A stretch of DNA of 64,000 nucleotides from Rhizodiscina lignyota. Taxonomy: Eukaryota > Ascomycota > Dothideomycetes > Aulographales > Rhizodiscinaceae. The notes beneath the pieces were generated by a model. It saw only the letters and a program-made list of their open reading frames with translations. It searched no databases and was not told the DNA's origin. Location of the stretch: assembly GCA_010015805.1 (NCBI GenBank), contig ML978122.1:1522453-1586452 (forward strand), written 5' to 3'. Of this stretch, positions 1 through 10,943 are shown one piece after another. Positions within the stretch are counted from its first letter, which is position 1, and each line of letters opens with the position of its first letter. Made by a program: the position numbers and the translations under genes.

Positions 1-1051
1 CTTCAGTCGAACAACCTCTTCCAGAAACTTCAACGCCGCCAGATAGTACGCGTCTGCCAGCGCGGCAAACTGTTTGTCCATTCTTTGGAGCCCAACGGCG
101 ATGACCATCCGAAGCGCAAAGTTTTTGAACGCGTCTTGCGATCCACCGTGGTAGACGTCGTCAATGTCTCGCAGAAATGACGGCTCGTGCAACATGGGGT
201 ACATCGCATGTACCTTCATGAAGAACAAGTTCACAAGGTTTGACGTCAAATCCCTACTCGGCAGGTCTACTGCGGGAGCTTCGCTGTACATCGGTGTTGG
301 AGGGTTCTCGGGGACGGCTATCGCTTCTTCCTCCGCAAACTGTTCTTCCACTGCTTTCACTTTCGTCTCTGATATTATTTGCTTGATGCTCTTGGAGTCT
401 GAGAATTGCTTCGCAAGGTTCATCACCACACGGGATATGGCAATGCCGCTCGATGGGCCGAGAAACTTCGTCTCCTCGCTCTCCTTCAGTCGCACAAGGC
501 CTGGATTGCGCACTGCAAGCTCAGAGTCGAGCTCACGGTCCTCCGCCTCAAGAATCGCCAGTTCCTGCTCCAACTGAAGTATCTTGTGCTGTAGCCACAC
601 CACATATTTTCTCGAGACAATTGTTCGTTTCGTTACATCGAAGTATTCGCATTGAGCATTGGCTTTCTCGCAAGGGCTACATCGGGGCAGGCCAGGATCG
701 CACTTAATCTTTCTCTGCGGTACGTCAGACTCCGCCAGATGGACGTTTCCCACTTATTCGTGCGAGACATACCTGCCGACATCGCGTGCAAACTGTCAGA
801 GTTTGCTGGACCTGGATTCCCGACGGCTCTCTACTGGATCCCTTTGGTCTTGTGCGGGATCCAGTCGCAGCGCCCGAGACTGGAGATTTCTGCTCTGCTT
901 GGGGAGAGATGTGGCTCGTCTCCGATGCGGAATGCATGTGCCCCGTGGGAGAAGTAGTGGACGACGATGCGCCTTGCAACTGCGAACTCGCACTCTCAGA
1001 CGGCTCGACATCCTCAGCAGACTGCGGGACAGCAGAAAAGGTGTGAAACAT
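1..1051 (-). CDS. Zn2Cys6 fungal transcription factor (3' end cut by window edge)
   Basis: A nuclear DNA-binding regulator of the fungal binuclear zinc cluster class. The start is the ATG at 1051. A 58-bp intron (715-772) splits the zinc cluster: exon 1 ends in CTRCRQ and exon 2 resumes with RKIKCD. The joined cluster has six cysteines at residues 88, 91, 98, 105, 108 and 115 (C-X2-C-X6-C-X6-C-X2-C-X6-C). A short linker/coiled-coil stretch follows, then the start of a Fungal_trans-like region with the typical motif FFMKVHAMYPMLHEPSF. The first ~85 residues are Ser/Thr-rich. The frame is open to base 1, so the rest of the protein lies outside the window. It is divergently arranged with another Zn2Cys6 gene at 2228. 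The target genes cannot be inferred. Confidence 0.9.
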
Positions 1052-2227
1052 CGGCGTGCGACGAGGGAGAGGGCGTCGACTGGGTTCAAACGGAGGAGAG
1101 GCTCAAGGCTTTTCTAAGGATACAGCGCGACGTCGAAAATGGTATCACAACGATGGATGTGCATTGCCAAGCAGGCACTGCAGCCTTCCAAGAAGAGGTT
1201 AAAGCATGCATTGAAGGACTGGAGAGAGGCTAGCTGTACAGCAGCGCGCGCGCGCGTGGGAGCGATCACATCAGCGTATGAATGTCGCTTTCCTAGCGAA
1301 GGCCGAGTCCATTTGGAGCGGCGCAGATAGCCACTGAGGAGCCGATCCCCCGCTGGCAGCGTGAGAGGCAGCCCGCCGTTGCACGCATCATCCCACACGC
1401 TTCCCTTCTCGGCTGGCGCTCTTGCACCGTTCAAGTCGTAGGGCTGACGGGTGTCGATCAAAAAGGTGGGACAGCTCGTGCATGGCATTCGAGTCCGGTG
1501 GAGTTTGAGGCTCTTCTTGCTGTGAAATGCCTTCGCCGAGTTGTTCGACCACCGCGTCAAACCTCCGGGCCAACATGGACTCGGACGTAGCGAGTATAGG
1601 CTCATATTGCCACGCTAACGGTAAAAGGGTCCCGGCTAACGCGCGATGCGCGTGGCTTTATCGCTGCAAGGATTTAGTGGCATTCTCACGTGCGACCAAT
1701 ATTTCTCCATCATCTCACCTCTTGTGGGCCTCTCACGGCGCCAGGCTTCCAATGTGCTTTTCGTGCCCAAAATTCGGTTCTTAGGGGGCGTTTTTGGAGT
1801 GCTGTGCCTTCTCCTTGGGTCAATGGCTGGTTGTATTTAGAGTTTCCATTGCGATACCCCGCCTGCACTTCCTGGACGGAATCTCGACGAGCGAGTGACG
1901 AGAAGCGAGGCCTGTCGCGCGACAGCGCCCGACATACCACTCTACCTTCCAGGTGGCCTCTCTTCAACTGATCAGGGGAGGGGAAGGGCCCAGTGGTCCC
2001 CAGTGCGCAGCCTCCTCGAAGACGATAGGAGGGAATGACAGCCCAAAGCACCACTCTGGAGTAACCGCTCATTTATACGCCGCGCAGTCCCAAGCGCCGA
2101 TCAGTCAGGGACTCTCGATCGCTGTTGTTTGCTATCTACTACTATCCAAGCCTTTCTCTATTCTGATATAAACCCACACATTGGGCATAGCAATCCTTAG
2201 AAGGCCTTGTCCTCTGACTATTCGAAC
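1052..2227. other. Divergent intergenic region between two Zn2Cys6 genes
   Basis: About 1.2 kb separating the start codons of two divergently transcribed zinc-cluster regulators, so it should hold both promoters. A short CG-alternating run lies near 1235-1250, and a TATA-like GATATAAACC lies at about 2165-2174, roughly 55-60 bp before the start of the rightward gene. Short open frames here have no coding character that I recognise. Confidence 0.6.
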
Positions 2228-3719
2228 ATGCCTTTCGAAACTCCACCGCTCCGAGTGAGCCGGCCCATTGCAGCTTGCGCTCCTTGTCGACGAACCAAAA
2301 GCAAATGCGACGGGAAACTACCCGTATGCTCATCATGCGAGAAATCGAACAAGGCCGACCAATGTGCATCCAATATGACAGATGCTCGAGAGACCAGCTA
2401 CGTTGCGACATTGGAGGCGCGCAAGGCCAACCTAGAGAAAGCATATGCAGAACTCCGAGCCCGGCGGAAGTCGATGATTAACGTCATCGAAGCTGCAAAT
2501 AGTATGCCATCATCGCGGAAGACGTCAACTGCCGAAGGCAAGGATTCGTCGAAACGCGCCGAGGGAAGAAAGGAAGCCACCAACGTGGACGACCTAGTTG
2601 GAGACTTTGGACTCTTGTGCGTGGGACAATGGAGATGCAATGGACTCGATGCTCACTGTCTACAGATCTATCAGCGCAACTACACGAGACTTTTACGGCT
2701 TCACACCAGAGACGTCATATGCTAGGTTCATACTGGTCTCGGCGACAAACGAAGCGTTGCCCATACGTTCCACGAAAGACCAGGACTTCCCCAGTCGCGA
2801 AAGGACGTTGCGTTTAACCCAGGACTACCTGGAGAATACATGGAGATATCTCCCTATCGTCGACGAAGCGACAATCTGGGCATCATTCAACGGGGTCTAC
2901 AACTCTCAACAATCCACCGCTTTTGACCACTTCATCGTCCACATGATCCTCGCAGTCTCTCTGACGTCTTACGAGACTGCAGATGCCGCTTCACAGACCG
3001 AAGCAAGGAATCATTTATACAAAGCCATCAGTTTCGCCTCCTTAGTCTTCCGCCCGGGCTCCGTCACCAGCATCCAAGCCCTCCTGCTCCTGAGCCTCTA
3101 CGCCATGCTCGACTCGAAGCACTTCGACTACTGGAGTCTCATCGGCTTCGCCTCGCGCGCCATGGCGGACATCGGCATGCACCACGACCCCCCGAAGTCC
3201 GCCAACGTCCCCAAGGCGGAGCTCGACATGCGACGGCGTGTCTTCTGGTCCCTCTACACCTTCGACCGCATCGCCTCAATGCTGTGCAAGCGGCCCTTCT
3301 CCTTCTCCGACGCGTCCATCAACGTCGCGCTGCCGTCCGCCGGCAACACCCCCAGCGCCGCGCTCGCGCTCTTCCGCCTGCGCAAGCTGCAGTCCGAGCT
3401 GTACGCCGGCCTGCACCAGCGCAGCGCGTGGGACGGCGCGGAGAACGCGTGGACGTTCATATGGAGCGAGTACGCGAAGCTGCAGGAGTGGTTCGAGACG
3501 TCGCTGACCAAGGTCGACGTCGTGGCCGCGCGCATCGTGGAGATCGAATACAATTTCTGGTGCGTGTTCCTGCTGTCGCCGAGCCCGCGCTCGCCGGTGC
3601 GGGACACGCACGCGGAGGGCATCAAGGGCCGTCATGCGGCGAGGCTGGCGCAGCTGATGAAAGAACAGGGCTCGCGGCCCTTCTTTTCGAGATCTATGAG
3701 CTCGTGGCTCGCTCATTAA
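2228..3719 (+). CDS. Zn2Cys6 fungal transcription factor
   Basis: A binuclear zinc cluster regulator of about 480 residues. The start is the ATG at 2228. The cluster lies at residues 17-46 (CAPCRRTKSKC then CSSC) with spacing C-X2-C-X6-C-X6-C-X2-C-X8-C; the last spacing is longer than the common X6. A 49-bp intron (2617-2665, GTGCGT donor) joins DFGLL to SISATTRDFYGFT, restoring a contiguous frame. The middle (about residues 170-350) has the Fungal_trans character, including RRRVFWSLYTFDR. The 3' half is much more GC-rich than the 5' half. The C-terminus is short for this family, and another frame stays open to 3781, so an undetected intron or frame change near 3650 is possible. Confidence 0.85.
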
Positions 3720-4902
3720 TTGGGCGATGGAGAGACAAGGCTTTGGACGATGCCGATCCGTACGCCCCCGAGAGCGGATGAAGCAAGATCGGGTGGGGAT
3801 TGCGCATGCATAATGTCCATGATATAACGTCGATATTGCCGATCCCTGTGCCTAATATTTAGCTGCTGCCACTTAGTATGCAAGCTGCTAGTTGGGCTGC
3901 ATGTCATGATGGTGGCGTCGACGATCCGGGTGCGGCTGTGACACCACAAATTGACCCTCTGCGGAGCGCGCCCCGGTAAAAAAAGAATTTGCGACTCGTG
4001 GATGCACCATTTGGTGTTTGAATCATCATAACCCGGATCGGGAAGAGTGTCTTGAAGCTACAGTAGTCTGCAGAGACGAAAACAAACTTACTCATCCCAC
4101 TGATTAGAGCGGGGAATTTTTCGTCTTTTGAGGAAGGGAATGAAGATCATGTCATGCACAATGTTATGTCGGCAACAAGTTTTGTAATGTACGTACTATA
4201 CACGCTGCGGCATCACCATACTTGGCGTATATGGCCGCTCGCTACCTGACCGACCGATTGGACTTTCTTTTACATCCCATGGATGCTAAGAGAGATCGCC
4301 TGAGAAAGCTCACGGCCATTTCTCCCGAAGGGCTTCAATAAACAAAACAAAATGGGACCTTTTGTGAAGCTCGCCTGATTTTGAGAAAAGCCGTAAGGGA
4401 AATCGCAATGCTCCGTCGAGTCCAGCTTGACTCCGATTCCATGAGTGTCAGATTCCTGGTTCAAGACATTACCCAGCCCATCGCCAGCATGAAAATTCCT
4501 CCCTAAGAAATGTACAAAAAGCATATATGCAAAACAAAGCAAAAGGTGTGGGTATTTGGGAAGGGGCATGAGAAGCGGCGTGACTGTACAAGTTCCGCAT
4601 TGCTTTTATTACATTACGTGAACGAAGAAGGGGTATAGAACATACGGAAAGTAAAGACAGACGCATGGTGCGGAGCACTGAAGCCTTTCCTTTCCCGCAC
4701 TCGGTAGAGACCGCAGGTCGAACACATCGAGGTGTGAAGGCGACGCATGTTAGTAGAAACAAAATTTGATCGCCAATTAAGGCAATGCTGTCAACGTAGG
4801 ATCTGTCTGTCTTAACTCTCTAATGTGTTGAGCCTTTTGGGTTCATATCGAAGAGCGTCGGTTGCTCTTCTGCTGCTGATTCTGATTCGGAAATTGTGAG
4901 CA
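3720..4902. other. Intergenic region between convergent genes
   Basis: About 1.2 kb between the stop codons of the rightward Zn2Cys6 gene and the leftward C2H2 gene. It should hold both 3' UTRs. I see no RNA gene, repeat or convincing coding frame in it. Confidence 0.5.
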
Positions 4903-6967
4903 TCATGATGTTCGATCCGCCATTTGTTCGTCGAAAGATTGAAAGTTGAACGACAAGTCAGGGACGGCATCCGTGAAAGTGGAATTCTCATCCAAGAATA
5001 GAAGGCTAGTAAAGCCAGATTCGTCAGAGAACCGCTGGTTCTGCGGCATGTAAGGAATATCAAATTGGCCAGGCGGTAGGGGAGGTAGTTCCTTTTCTGA
5101 TTTTTCTGAAGTGGAATTAGAGCTTTGGCTCATATCGGGATTTTGATATTGCATCTGCTGATGATAATTGCTTGCTTCTTGCGGTGTCCAGGAGGGGGTG
5201 GGCTGCATTCCGTTTCCAGAGAAGATGGACGGCTGCATAGGCGGTTGTATTTGCATGACGTGAGCTGGGGAGCCGACGTCCGTAACCGAAAGCTGCCCAG
5301 CAAGTTGTTGCACAGGAGAGACAATGCTCATAGGCGACGCATCCACCGGCTGATTTGACGAGGGAGAGTTACTGTGTCGTGAAGAACTCTGTGCGGTCGA
5401 GATTCGTCGTGGATCGCTTAACGAGCTCGTTGAGCTCATTGTCAGCTGTGACTTGCGCGAGTCACTGCCTGTAGGACTGGGTGATGCAAAGACTCGACCC
5501 TCAGTCTCCTCCTGTTCCAAGTCTGGCCGTGTGCCATCAATGCAGATTCCCTCTTCATATGCTTTTTGCACGATTGTCTGGATGTCGCGCGGCTCTCCGC
5601 CGTATTCCAACAAGTCTTGTAGCCTAGTGCGCTGGCCCTTCTCATCAGGGTGTGAACGACCAGTCGTAGCCTTGTCCCATTTAAAGGACGGCTTCGGATT
5701 TGGCCGTTGGCCGTGCTTTTGAACCATAAATGTTCTCCATGTAGGGTGGATGTCTGGTTGATGCAGGAGACCCCAAATTACACTTGAATGTTTCCAGTCC
5801 TTCTTCAACATGCCCTTATCAAAGTGTTGTGCAACATGCTGACAGCGCTCCTCCCAATCGGTGTGCAACGCATAGCAAAAGCCACAACCCCAAGCGGTTC
5901 GCTTCCTTAACGATATCATACAGGTGTCTGCGTGTGGACAATTCTCGCAGTTGTGTGCGCCCTTGTGGTGCTGCTTGAATTGATTACGCGACCACAACTG
6001 GTCCAGGTTGCAGTCGGGGCATTTCCATTGAAACCTGCGCTCATGGAGACGCTCTTCATGTTGCTTCCAGTCCGACTTCCTTATGAACTTGGTGTCGCAC
6101 GACGTACAGACGTACTTCTGTTCTTTTCGGGGCTCTTCCGCCTTCGATGTCTTTGGTGACGCGTTCTCCATTGACTCGGCCCTAAGAGGCCCTGGCCCTT
6201 TCTTCGATGATCCCGATACTCCGCCGGTCTCTGATTGCGATGGCGTATATGCAGCCGGTGCTTGCGGCATCGTTGATTGAGGCCACTCGAATGATTGGAA
6301 AGTGCTTCCATGCATGGAGTGGACATGACCGTTTGGCATGTATGCCTGAGGCTGTGAAGAATTGACATATTGCACTCCAGTAGACGCATCCGTATAGGTA
6401 GTAAGATCAGACGCGATTGATTTGGTAGAAGGTGCAACAGAGAAAAGAGAGCCATTCGAAACTCGCCGGCTTTGCGCCCCAATGGAACTCGGGTGGAGGC
6501 TAGATGGCGCGGAGGACACGGTAGAGATACGACGCTGCGTGATAGTGTTGTCGGTAGAGTTGCTCTGAAAGCTCGCATGGTTGTTCAATTGAGGGAAGGA
6601 ATTGCGCTGTGTGCCGTCTTGCGAAGACAGAGATGTATGTCCTTATCGGCAGATCAGATGATAGTGAGATTCGCCGGAATAATAGTATCTTACCTGCACG
6701 TTGTTGATGGGCGATTTGAATCCAGCGGTGGACTTCGCGAATGTCATATTGCAAGAGTGCTTCGATATGACCTCTCGCTTCAGGAGGTATGGGAGCCTGC
6801 ACGGGTACCTGCATAGATCGCTGGATACTGCCTTCACTGACATGGCTGAGGCGTGAAGTCGCGGACGATGGCCTGTCCCCGCCGTCTTTGACACGGCCAG
6901 AATTGGTGCGCTTTGTTGACTTTGCCAGCGGGAAGGCGTCGGAGCGCCTGAAGGGCGGTGGATCCAT
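4903..6967 (-). CDS. C2H2 zinc-finger transcription factor
   Basis: A two-exon gene on the minus strand: exon 1 is 6967-6694, exon 2 is 6617-4903, and the intron (6618-6693, 76 bp) has a GTAAGA donor. The predicted protein has 662 residues and begins MDPPPFRRSDAF. The first 250 residues are Ser/Thr/Pro-rich. A C2H2 finger lies at about residues 262-283 (CTSCDTKF then HEERLH), directly followed by a second Cys/His-rich unit (KCPDCNLDQLW, QHHKGAH) and a CENCPHADTC segment. This layout is common in Pezizomycotina regulators. The C-terminal 250 residues are low-complexity, with an acidic/aromatic end that could be an activation region (inference). It probably acts in the nucleus; the target is unknown. 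In-frame codons upstream of 6967 lack an ATG. Confidence 0.85.
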
Positions 6968-9900
6968 GGTGTTGAGTGTCACCACGCCAGCATGGAGAGT
7001 CGATAAGATGGCCAGATTCTCAGCAAGCGGATGTGGCGCGATAATAGCAGTTGAGCGAGCGTGACGATAGGAAAAGAACGAGAGACTGGTGTAAAGGGTG
7101 GAGAAGATCGAGGTGAAGGATGCTACGACGTGCAGCGCAAGCGTGCGGTGCAAAGCAAGCCAGTGCAGCAGCGAGGAGCTGGGCTGCTGGGGAGAGTTGG
7201 GGGATCTCGGAAGAAAGCAGCTAGCCTTGGCCCTGAAACAGGCCTAGGATTATCAAACCAACCAGTCGTTTCGAAACACGGATAAGTGCCAATCACCGTT
7301 GAACGCTCCCTGCACAGGCCCCTTTCGCTGGCCCGTCCACTCGAGACGCCGCGCGGAGGAGATGGCTGATGTGTCGACGCCTCAAGCCAGCTGAAATGCG
7401 GATGCGACAAATCGTTCTTCAACACGCTGCGCTGCGAGATCTCAACGTAACATCTGCCCCGGAATACTTAGACTTGGCAGCTTACCCTAAAAGAGAGTTT
7501 TTGTATTGTTGTGCAGAATCGATGCGAGCTCAGCGCATCAGACTGCAACCGGGCGGGAGATCACTATTTCCAAGCAAGATCCCTGTATCCTTACTCTGCA
7601 AGAGTGCGAGCGAGTGAGCAGCGCAATGAAGTAGGTAGGATTCTGCGAGACTCGCGCGCGAAGTTGGCCGAGTCAATTGCGGGATGGTAGAAGTAGAAAC
7701 TCGATTTGATCTGCAGGCGGGCCGACGTCAGTAGTTTGAGAACATTGTTGACGTGACCGTCACGTTAGAGACCTAGCTTGTCTGTACCTGTGGCTCCGTG
7801 CTGAACAGGTCGTGTCACCCTACCAGCCACTAGGTAAGTATGGCGAGCTCAAGGGACCTGTCTACAGACGACGGGCAGGTTTCACGTTCTGTTATGCCCG
7901 AGCCAAGTCTGTTGAAACACAGTCGTGCTGTTTTCCACAATTGATTAGCACTTTGAGCCATTGACGCTGTCGGCCCTACGAAGCTGACCAGCCAAATTAG
8001 CAGCCAGCCACCACAGGCTCGGTCGTTAGAAGATCGACGGAAACGCAACGGAAGATTTGCCCGAACGAAACGGGAATTTTCCTGCGTGATGACGAGACCT
8101 TTTGGTGGCAGTGGCTTCTGCCTCTCCCCTTTGAAGGGTACCTAATTTGGACCGTCTCTCGCTTTCGCACGCGCGTGAGGCGCTAGAGAACGGCGCCGCG
8201 CCACGAACACCGTACACGAGAAATTAAAGAAGGCACTGACCAGGGACTAAGAAAGTAGCGTACCGGCCAATTGCTGGATTTTGGAGTTGAACAAGCTCTA
8301 GCAAGGAAGGTGGAGAGGTTGTAGCAAGTGAGGGCGGGACGGCTGCGGGCAGATTATTTTTGCATCTGCCTTATCCGAACTTGAGGTCAGGACATGGAGT
8401 GACATGGAGTAACTCCGGCCCGCATGCCTATTACACACGACTGGCCAATCAAAGCGCAGCGTTCGAGCGCGGGATCAAGGCGTGATGCCTGCATCTGCTA
8501 TTATTTAGCCATACTCACTCGAACAAGATATGCTTCCGATAAGTTCTATCGTGTTTCTATACTATTTCTTCCTTGCTGGCCCACTTATCCCATCTACTTG
8601 TGTCATGAGCAAAGTGAAGCTGATTGAGCTTATCAAATTTTCTGGCGAACGCCTCGTCAGCCCATCTCCGTAGATGCGGCTCTTTCACTGGGCTATTTCG
8701 GAAGCGAGCCTCATAAGCATTGCTCTCAAACACAGTACTCACCGACGCCCTGGCATGTTCAATGAGCAGAGATGAGCGTAATGTCGTCTGTCTCTGAGTC
8801 CCCGAGTCGCCAAGGCAAACAATTTATCCGAGGGAGAGTTCTAATTAACGATTCTATGAAGGAATAGAAGACCCATTCAACGTCCTGTTTTGGGCAAATG
8901 GCTAGTATTAGCGACTTTGAGATTCCAAGGAAACATGAGCAAAGGCTACTGTGGCGCTAATGTATTCGAGATTATTATTTTAGCCAATTCCGCCTGGATT
9001 TCCCGCTTTCTAGCCCTTCGTACAGCAATGTATCGCCCATCAAGCTGCCGTGTCTCAGAAACCGGGATTAAATTCCAAGGAAGCGGAAGGCTGAGAACCA
9101 ACAAAAAGCGTTCGCGCAAGGCATTATACCAAGCCATTTAGTCGAGAATGAGACGAATCTGGTTGCAGTTCGTTGTCCTCCGATGCCTCCTGGACCGCTT
9201 ACTTGGAACTGTCCCGCTTCTGGTTGTTAGCCAATACCTTCCAATGAGAAGCTTCTTCCGCAATGTACCTGCTGCAGGAATGCATGAGGGAGAAATGCCT
9301 CTCGTTTCACAGCGTGCGCCCGTCCTACAGGATCAGAGACTTCGACATGCGCTCTTGAGTTGGAGCTCCCGCTTCAATAACAAGCTATGCCAGCCTGATA
9401 TGCTGGGCCAACTAACGTGATACATTGAATGCGCCTGCACTATATTTGTTCGGTGCAGTGCGCTTGTTGAGTTTTTCAGTGGACGAGTTACCGCTGAAAT
9501 CTTAGACAGCGATGGCCACTCACAAAGTAAATAGCTTCTTACCGCGATAGTGATCTAGTCTACTCCGTAGTCGAGCACGTCGACGCAAGCACAGTATTTA
9601 TCCGCACAGCTTAATCGAGGCTAGGTCACCTGCCATGACTACAGGAATGAAATCTGTCGCATTATTGCAAGAGCCAGGGCGATGAGATCCTCCCCGAAAG
9701 AGGAGTTGTCCAAATTGGTACCGCAAACATCTCCATTGGAGTCTTTGCTATTATGAGTGCGGTACGCTGATCGAGATTCTTTTCGAGTTGAGCTCCTTAC
9801 CACGAGCTACAAACCACACATTTTATTGAGTCTCCTGATATCTCTTCTAATACGGGTTGAAAGGTGACGTTGTTCAGGCCGAGAGCTCGACGGTTATCTT

Positions 9901-10943
9901 ACCGCCCCTGCCGCGCCGCTGGCAGTAGTTACAATGTCGAGCCGAACTGTTGATGTCGCCCACTTGTGTCACGTCGGTACTAAGATGTAGAGAGCCATAT
10001 CTGAAAATTCATCCTTTCATCACTTAATTCCCCTAAGTCCAAAGAGACTTTCTTCCTTTAAACTGAGCTATATGCGTTCAATTTCAGCGGAAGATACCTC
10101 AGCACTGCCGCTAAGTTTGAATAAAGTTCATTATTGATTATAACAAGCTTAGCTTGCGCGCCTAGTCTCGGCATTATAACTTTTGCAGCTTCACTGACCA
10201 CTCACATCCGCATATCACAACAAGGCACTGCACGAGCTCCGACTTCGAATTCAGGGTCTATCAGTTCACGATCTTGTCAAGGAAACCAACATCGGTCTCC
10301 AGGCTCCCCAATTGCGAAGCCCATTGTTGCCCGAGTAGCCGCGACGACCGTATGATGGTGTCACGCTTTTCTGTGCGGGGGCGACGACAGCGGCGCTTTT
10401 TCTTTCGCGGTGCCAAGCAGAACTCCAACGATCACAAGTCTTTTTCTGATATCAATTCGATTTCTGCGCATCGCAATCATTTGACAGCATGCTATGACTA
10501 TCAAGGTGCATGATAGACAGGGCAAGCACGTGTCTCACCGTCGCCGTGGGACGCATTAAGTTGGCGTTGCGCGATTTATCGTCCAATCCGGCATTGCTCG
10601 TCTCCCTGCTACAGTCGGTACAGGTGGGCCACCATAATCACACAGGCTACCAACCTCCAGACTACTCGCATCGTCAGATACGCTGCGCCTCGTGGCTTGC
10701 ACCTAAGAGGTAAGAAAACGCCGACCATCCAATACCGCCCACCGGGTCGCGCACGTCTGGACTCTCGCCCGCGTGCATATATCCCTCATCTCATCCCATC
10801 TCTCATCTTGCCCAGACGAGCTTTCGCAGATCTTGCCAATTTTTTCTGCTTTCCGTAGAAGCTCTGTTCAGTGCCCGTGTCACTTCCTCTGCATACTTGT
10901 TTCAATCCCAATTTCACTCAAGCTTCTCAATTACTTCAGTTCC
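6968..10943. other. Gene-poor 4-kb region
   Basis: No complete gene is recognisable here. The left few hundred bases should be 5' UTR/promoter of the C2H2 gene, and the right end is the promoter of the HAK transporter (TATATA at about 10775-10780). In between there are short protein-like stretches that do not join up: minus strand about 8557-8830 and 8946-9137, plus strand 9148-9420 and about 9636-9880 (reading changes frame between MTTGMKSVALLQEPGR and VVQIGTANISIGVF). They may be remnants of one or more decayed genes or chance frames; no family is recognised. A small direct repeat of GACATGGAGT lies at about 8393-8410. Confidence 0.4.

Noticed and set aside
1235-1250. Alternating CG run as a possible Z-DNA or regulatory element
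   Set aside because: Too short and unsupported by any other feature.
1114-1605. Minus-strand open frame of 163 codons between the two Zn2Cys6 genes
   Set aside because: No recognisable motif, odd composition, and it lies in a GC-rich promoter region; best read as chance.
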